Shown one piece after another: positions 15,101 to 17,805 of a DNA stretch of 17,805 bases (the first letter of the stretch is position 1; each line of letters starts with the position of its first letter). The stretch is from Streptococcus lactarius. GTDB taxonomy: Bacteria > Bacillota > Bacilli > Lactobacillales > Streptococcaceae. The notes under the pieces are model-generated. The model made no database searches. It was not told the DNA's origin and worked only from the letters and a program-made list of their open reading frames with translations. The position numbers and the translations under genes were made by a program. The stretch lies in contig NZ_MRXX01000009.1 in the NCBI RefSeq assembly GCF_016642265.1, positions 71,711 to 89,515 of the forward strand, given 5' to 3'.

Positions 15101-15889
15101 TTATTTTCCTTTAAATTGTGGTCGACGCTTTTCAGAATAAGCAATCACACCTTCTTTGAAATCTTCTGTAAAGGCTAATTTCTTTTGCAAATCTAATTCT
15201 AGACCAGCATACAAATCCCATTCCTTTAAGAAGGCTTCCCAAACCATTTCTTTCATGGCTGCATAAGAATTTGCAGAGCCTCTTCTCAATTTCTTGAGCA
15301 ACTGCTCAACTGTTTTTTCGAGTTTTTCAGCTTCACAAACGCGATAAGCCACACCATAATCTAGGGCTTTTTCAGCAGTTAAGGCCTCACCAGTCATCAC
15401 ATAATGAGTGGCACGAGACATACCAATCGCTTTCCCTAATAGGAACAAGCCTCCTGCATCCGGAGCCAACCCAACACCAACGAAGGCTTGAATAAATTTT
15501 GTTCGTTCACTGACAATACAAAAATCAACCGCTACCGCTATATTGGCTGCAGCACCAGCAACTGCACCATCTGCTACCATAATCACAGGTTTAGGCAATT
15601 TCTTAATCTTTTTAGAGATCGTATTTACTAATTCAGCAATCAATACCAGAGATTCGATATCATCCGCATCTACTGCTCGCTTCATTTCATTCAAGTCTCC
15701 ACCAACTGAAAAGATTTTACCTTCAGCTTTCAGAATGATAAACTTCACTTCCGCATTATTTTCAGCATCATCTAAAGCAGCTAGAATTTCTTGACACATT
15801 GGGATATTGAAGCCATTAGATACTTCCGGTCTATTTAAAGAAATGCTTGCGATATCATTCTCTATAGAATATAAAATAGTTTCAAACAT
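15101..15889 (-). CDS. fabM: Trans-2-decenoyl-ACP isomerase FabM
   Basis: FabM converts trans-2-decenoyl-ACP to cis-3-decenoyl-ACP, the branch point for unsaturated fatty acids in streptococci, which lack FabA/FabB. The 262-residue protein has the crotonase fold: [10 protein letters not shown] (19-28), the oxyanion-hole segments SVGGDL (61-66) and GAVAGAAA (108-115), and GLAPDAGG (140-147). It would be called enoyl-CoA hydratase by generic annotation, but its position directly upstream of fabT and its similarity to pneumococcal FabM settle the name. AAAGGAG lies upstream of the ATG. It is the first gene of the cluster and has its own candidate promoter. Confidence 0.94.
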   Translation of the reverse strand: MFETILYSIENDIASISLNRPEVSNGFNIPMCQEILAALDDAENNAEVKFIILKAEGKIFSVGGDLNEMKRAVDADDIESLVLIAELVNTISKKIKKLPKPVIMVADGAVAGAAANIAVAVDFCIVSERTKFIQAFVGVGLAPDAGGLFLLGKAIGMSRATHYVMTGEALTAEKALDYGVAYRVCEAEKLEKTVEQLLKKLRRGSANSYAAMKEMVWEAFLKEWDLYAGLELDLQKKLAFTEDFKEGVIAYSEKRRPQFKGK

Positions 15890-15920
15890 GATGAACTCCT
15901 TTTGTTTCCATATTAAATAT

Positions 15921-15974
15921 TTTGAATATAAAACTTTTTTTGAATTATAACCATCATATCATAAAAACAACCAA
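15921..15974 (-). promoter_or_regulatory. Candidate fabM promoter with degenerate FabT box
   Basis: On the minus strand TTGGTT (15974-15969) and TATAAT (15949-15944) are separated by 19 nt, a longer spacing than usual. Downstream, TTTGAATATAAAA on the + strand (15921-15933) matches TTTGA-N3-TCAAA except for one base, and lies just after the predicted start, in about the same geometry as at fabT. The -10 is convincing; the -35 and operator are tentative. Confidence 0.5.
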
Positions 15975-16069
15975 TAGTAAAATATATCTTAAATATGTAA
16001 CAGAATTGTAAAAATGTGACCTCTATAAAACATTTAGTTGATTTCTTTAAATAGCGCGTATAAAATACA

Positions 16070-16098
16070 TTGTAAGCATGCATGAACTTTGGTATAAT
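16070..16098 (+). promoter_or_regulatory. lysC promoter
   Basis: TTGTAA (16070-16075) and TATAAT (16093-16098) are 17 nt apart, and the -10 is extended (TTTGGTATAAT). Transcription should start near 16105, leaving a leader of only about 22 nt with AAGGAG at 16116-16121. No lysine riboswitch or T-box can fit. The 237-nt divergent region between fabM and lysC (15890-16126) otherwise holds only AT-rich sequence and a GCATGCATG palindrome (16076-16084). Confidence 0.85.
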
Positions 16099-16126
16099 GA
16101 AGGAATGAAACTATGAAGGAGTCCAT

Positions 16127-17488
16127 ATGAAAGTTATTAAATTCGGAGGTAGTTCCCTCGCATCTGCTTCTCAATTAAAAAAAGTTCTCAATATTGTCAA
16201 AGATGATCCAGAAAGAAGATTTGTCGTTGTATCTGCACCGGGCAAACGATATCCAGAAGATACAAAAGTTACAGATGCACTCATCAAATATTACAAAGAG
16301 TTCACTGCAGAAAAAGATGTTAAACAAACCCAACAATGGATTATTGAACGCTACCGGACCATTACAGAGGAATTAGGCCTAAAGCCATCCATTATTCAAG
16401 AAATAGCAGAAAATATCTATGCTTTGACTGAACTACCTAAAAAAGGAAATCCTTTTACTTATGATGCTTTTTTAGCTGCTGGTGAAAATAATAATGCAAA
16501 ACTCATTGCAGCTTATTTCAACCATGAAGGACTGGAAGCTAAATATATCCACCCAAAAGAGGCTGGCATTACTGTAACAGCTGAACCTTCAAACGCCCGT
16601 ATTATTCCGTCAAGTTACGATAAGATCGAAGAACTAAAAGATTCTAGTGAAGTCCTTGTTATCCCTGGATTTTTCGGAGTAACCCAAGACGGAGAAATTT
16701 GTACATTTTCACGTGGAGGATCAGATATTACCGGATCCATTATTGCTGCCGGTGTAAAAGCTGACCTGTATGAAAACTTTACAGATGTAAATGGTATCTT
16801 TGCAGCTCACCCTGGAATTATAGAAAATCCACACTCCATTCCAGAATTAACCTACAAAGAAATGCGTGAATTGGCTTACGCTGGTTTCTCTGTCTTACAT
16901 GATGAAGCATTGGTTCCAGCCTATCGCGGACGTATTCCACTGGTCATTAAAAATACAAACAATCCAGACCATCCAGGAACTCGGATCGTCTTAGAACATA
17001 CTAACGAACATGTAACAGTCGTTGGTATTGCAGGAGATTCTGGCTTTGTTAGTATCAATACGACCAAATATCTTATGAACCGAGAAGTTGGTTTTGGTCG
17101 CAAAGTCCTACAAGTTTTAGAAGACCTAAACATCAGTTGGGAACACATGCCAACAGGTATTGACGACTTGTCCATTATCCTTCGATCTCGTGAATTAACC
17201 CCAATCAAGGAACAAGAAATTTTAAAACAATTAACCCAAAAATTAGAGGTTGATTCTGCAGAAATTGAGCATAACCTATCAATTATCATGATTGTTGGTG
17301 AAAAAATGAAAAGTCAAGTCGGAGTTACAGCAACAGCCACCAAAGCACTTTCAGATAATCAAATCAATATCCAAATGATTTCGCAAGGTTCCAGTGAAGT
17401 TTCTATTATGTTTGTAGTCAATAAAGAACAAGAGGAAAAAGCTATTAAGGCCTTGTACGAAGCATTTTTCCCACAACAAAAGAAATAA
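16127..17488 (+). CDS. lysC: Aspartate kinase
   Basis: This enzyme phosphorylates aspartate, the first step toward lysine, threonine, methionine and diaminopimelate for the cell wall. The 453-residue monofunctional enzyme starts with the kinase signature KFGGSSLA (5-12) and has the catalytic FSRGGSDITGS (194-204). Two C-terminal ACT modules (about 300-375 and 380-450) follow, the second containing ISQGSSEVSIMF near 418-429, the usual site of feedback control by end-product amino acids. Which amino acid inhibits it cannot be told from sequence. It is transcribed alone and divergently from the fatty-acid cluster, with its own promoter and terminator. The same neighbourhood is found in pneumococcus from memory, so its presence next to fabM is not a recent insertion. 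Confidence 0.95.
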   Translation: MKVIKFGGSSLASASQLKKVLNIVKDDPERRFVVVSAPGKRYPEDTKVTDALIKYYKEFTAEKDVKQTQQWIIERYRTITEELGLKPSIIQEIAENIYALTELPKKGNPFTYDAFLAAGENNNAKLIAAYFNHEGLEAKYIHPKEAGITVTAEPSNARIIPSSYDKIEELKDSSEVLVIPGFFGVTQDGEICTFSRGGSDITGSIIAAGVKADLYENFTDVNGIFAAHPGIIENPHSIPELTYKEMRELAYAGFSVLHDEALVPAYRGRIPLVIKNTNNPDHPGTRIVLEHTNEHVTVVGIAGDSGFVSINTTKYLMNREVGFGRKVLQVLEDLNISWEHMPTGIDDLSIILRSRELTPIKEQEILKQLTQKLEVDSAEIEHNLSIIMIVGEKMKSQVGVTATATKALSDNQINIQMISQGSSEVSIMFVVNKEQEEKAIKALYEAFFPQQKK

Positions 17489-17563
17489 AGATTAGAGAAG
17501 AAAAACCATCAGATCTAGTCATAACTCAATCCATCCACTACAATCTATCTTAAATTTAAAAAC

Positions 17564-17603
17564 GCATTCTATCTAGTCATAACCCGGTAGAATGCATTTT
17601 TTT
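17564..17603 (+). terminator. Intrinsic terminator of lysC
   Basis: GCATTCTATC (17564-17573) pairs with GGTAGAATGC (17586-17595), one T-G wobble, around a 12-nt loop, followed by A and seven Ts. It lies 76 nt after the lysC stop. The segment between holds no gene but carries one copy of a 13-nt direct repeat, ATCTAGTCATAAC (17513-17525), whose second copy (17571-17583) is in the terminator stem and loop. Confidence 0.88.
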
Positions 17604-17666
17604 AATAATTTACAATTGAGTCTCAACATTAACTAATAAAAAGAAACTATTTTAAAATTTGAAAAT

Positions 17667-17692
17667 AAAAAAAAGATCAATTAAATTGATCT
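17667..17692 (-). terminator. Intrinsic terminator of tRNA-Asn
   Basis: On the minus strand AGATCAAT (17692-17685) pairs with ATTGATCT (17681-17674) around TTA, followed by a run of Ts to 17667. It stands 15 nt beyond the 3' end of the tRNA and ends that transcript, back to back with the lysC terminator on the other strand. Confidence 0.85.
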
Positions 17693-17707
17693 GGAGAAAA
17701 TTTATAA

Positions 17708-17781
17708 CTCCGCCAGTAGGACTCGAACCTACGACATCATGATTAACAGTCATGCGCTACTACCAACTGAGCTATGGCGGA
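17708..17781 (-). tRNA. tRNA-Asn (anticodon GTT)
   Basis: The 74-nt cloverleaf is complete: acceptor arm TCCGCCA (17781-17775) with TGGCGGA (17715-17709) and discriminator G at 17708, D-arm AGCTCAGTTGGTAGT, anticodon stem CATGA/TCATG with loop CTGTTAA, and T-arm GGTTCGAGTCC. The anticodon GTT is at 17745-17747 (minus strand), reading AAC/AAU. The CCA end is not encoded, so it must be added after transcription. Its promoter lies beyond the right edge of the window or just inside it. Nothing resembling an att duplication is visible nearby. Confidence 0.97.
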
Positions 17782-17805
17782 AAAAAGCTAAGCGACTTCC
17801 ATATC

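Noticed and set aside
16099..16126. Possible lysine riboswitch upstream of lysC
   Set aside because: The predicted leader is about 22 nt, far too short for a lysine aptamer, and no matching sequence lies upstream.
17708..17781. tRNA-Asn as an integration (att) site
   Set aside because: No integrase, no partial tRNA copy and no foreign-looking genes are visible on the window side.

Overview
The window reads as chromosomal DNA of a Streptococcus from the viridans/mitis-sanguinis-like part of the genus. It is low in GC, and every recognised protein closely resembles my memory of the Streptococcus pneumoniae version in length and sequence. The locus order is also streptococcal: fabM-fabT-fabH-acpP-fabK-fabD-fabG-fabF-accB-fabZ-accC-accD-accA. 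No species call is possible from the sequence alone.

Layout. (1) Positions 1-66 hold a strong GTGGGAC/GTCCCAC hairpin with a T-tract, probably the edge of a dispersed streptococcal repeat and possibly the terminator of an upstream gene. (2) Positions 216-3058 (+) are the mannose/glucose PTS operon manLMN. Its promoter is near-consensus and carries a CcpA cre site between the -35 and -10 boxes. A terminator follows, then manO (DUF956) with its own extended -10. (3) Positions 3497-5002 (+) are serS behind a T-box leader; the leader's -35 box lies inside the last codons of manO. (4) A bidirectional terminator at 5011-5051 separates serS from the convergent fatty-acid cluster. (5) Positions 15889-5050 (-) are the complete type II fatty-acid synthesis cluster. 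fabM comes first, then fabT with a FabT operator at its promoter, then fabH, acpP, a second FabT operator/promoter before fabK, fabD, fabG, fabF, and the acetyl-CoA carboxylase genes interleaved with fabZ. (6) Positions 16070-17488 (+) are a divergent aspartate kinase gene (lysC) with its own promoter and terminator. (7) Positions 17708-17781 (-) are tRNA-Asn(GTT) with its own terminator.

How the genes work together. AccABCD makes malonyl-CoA and FabD loads it on AcpP. FabH starts chains and FabF elongates them. FabG, FabZ and FabK (the flavin enoyl reductase used instead of FabI) complete each cycle. FabM isomerises a trans-2 intermediate to cis-3 to make unsaturated fatty acids. FabT, a MarR-type repressor, has predicted sites at fabT and fabK and a weaker one at fabM.

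Most of the window is ordinary, well-conserved core genome. The main unexplained part is the 277-nt spacer between accC and accD (6680-6956). It is packed with inverted repeats, including a nearly continuous hairpin of about 22 bp, and contains a 46-codon reading frame whose ATG overlaps the accC stop. I recognise no known element there. I see no CRISPR array, transposase, phage gene or toxin-antitoxin pair.
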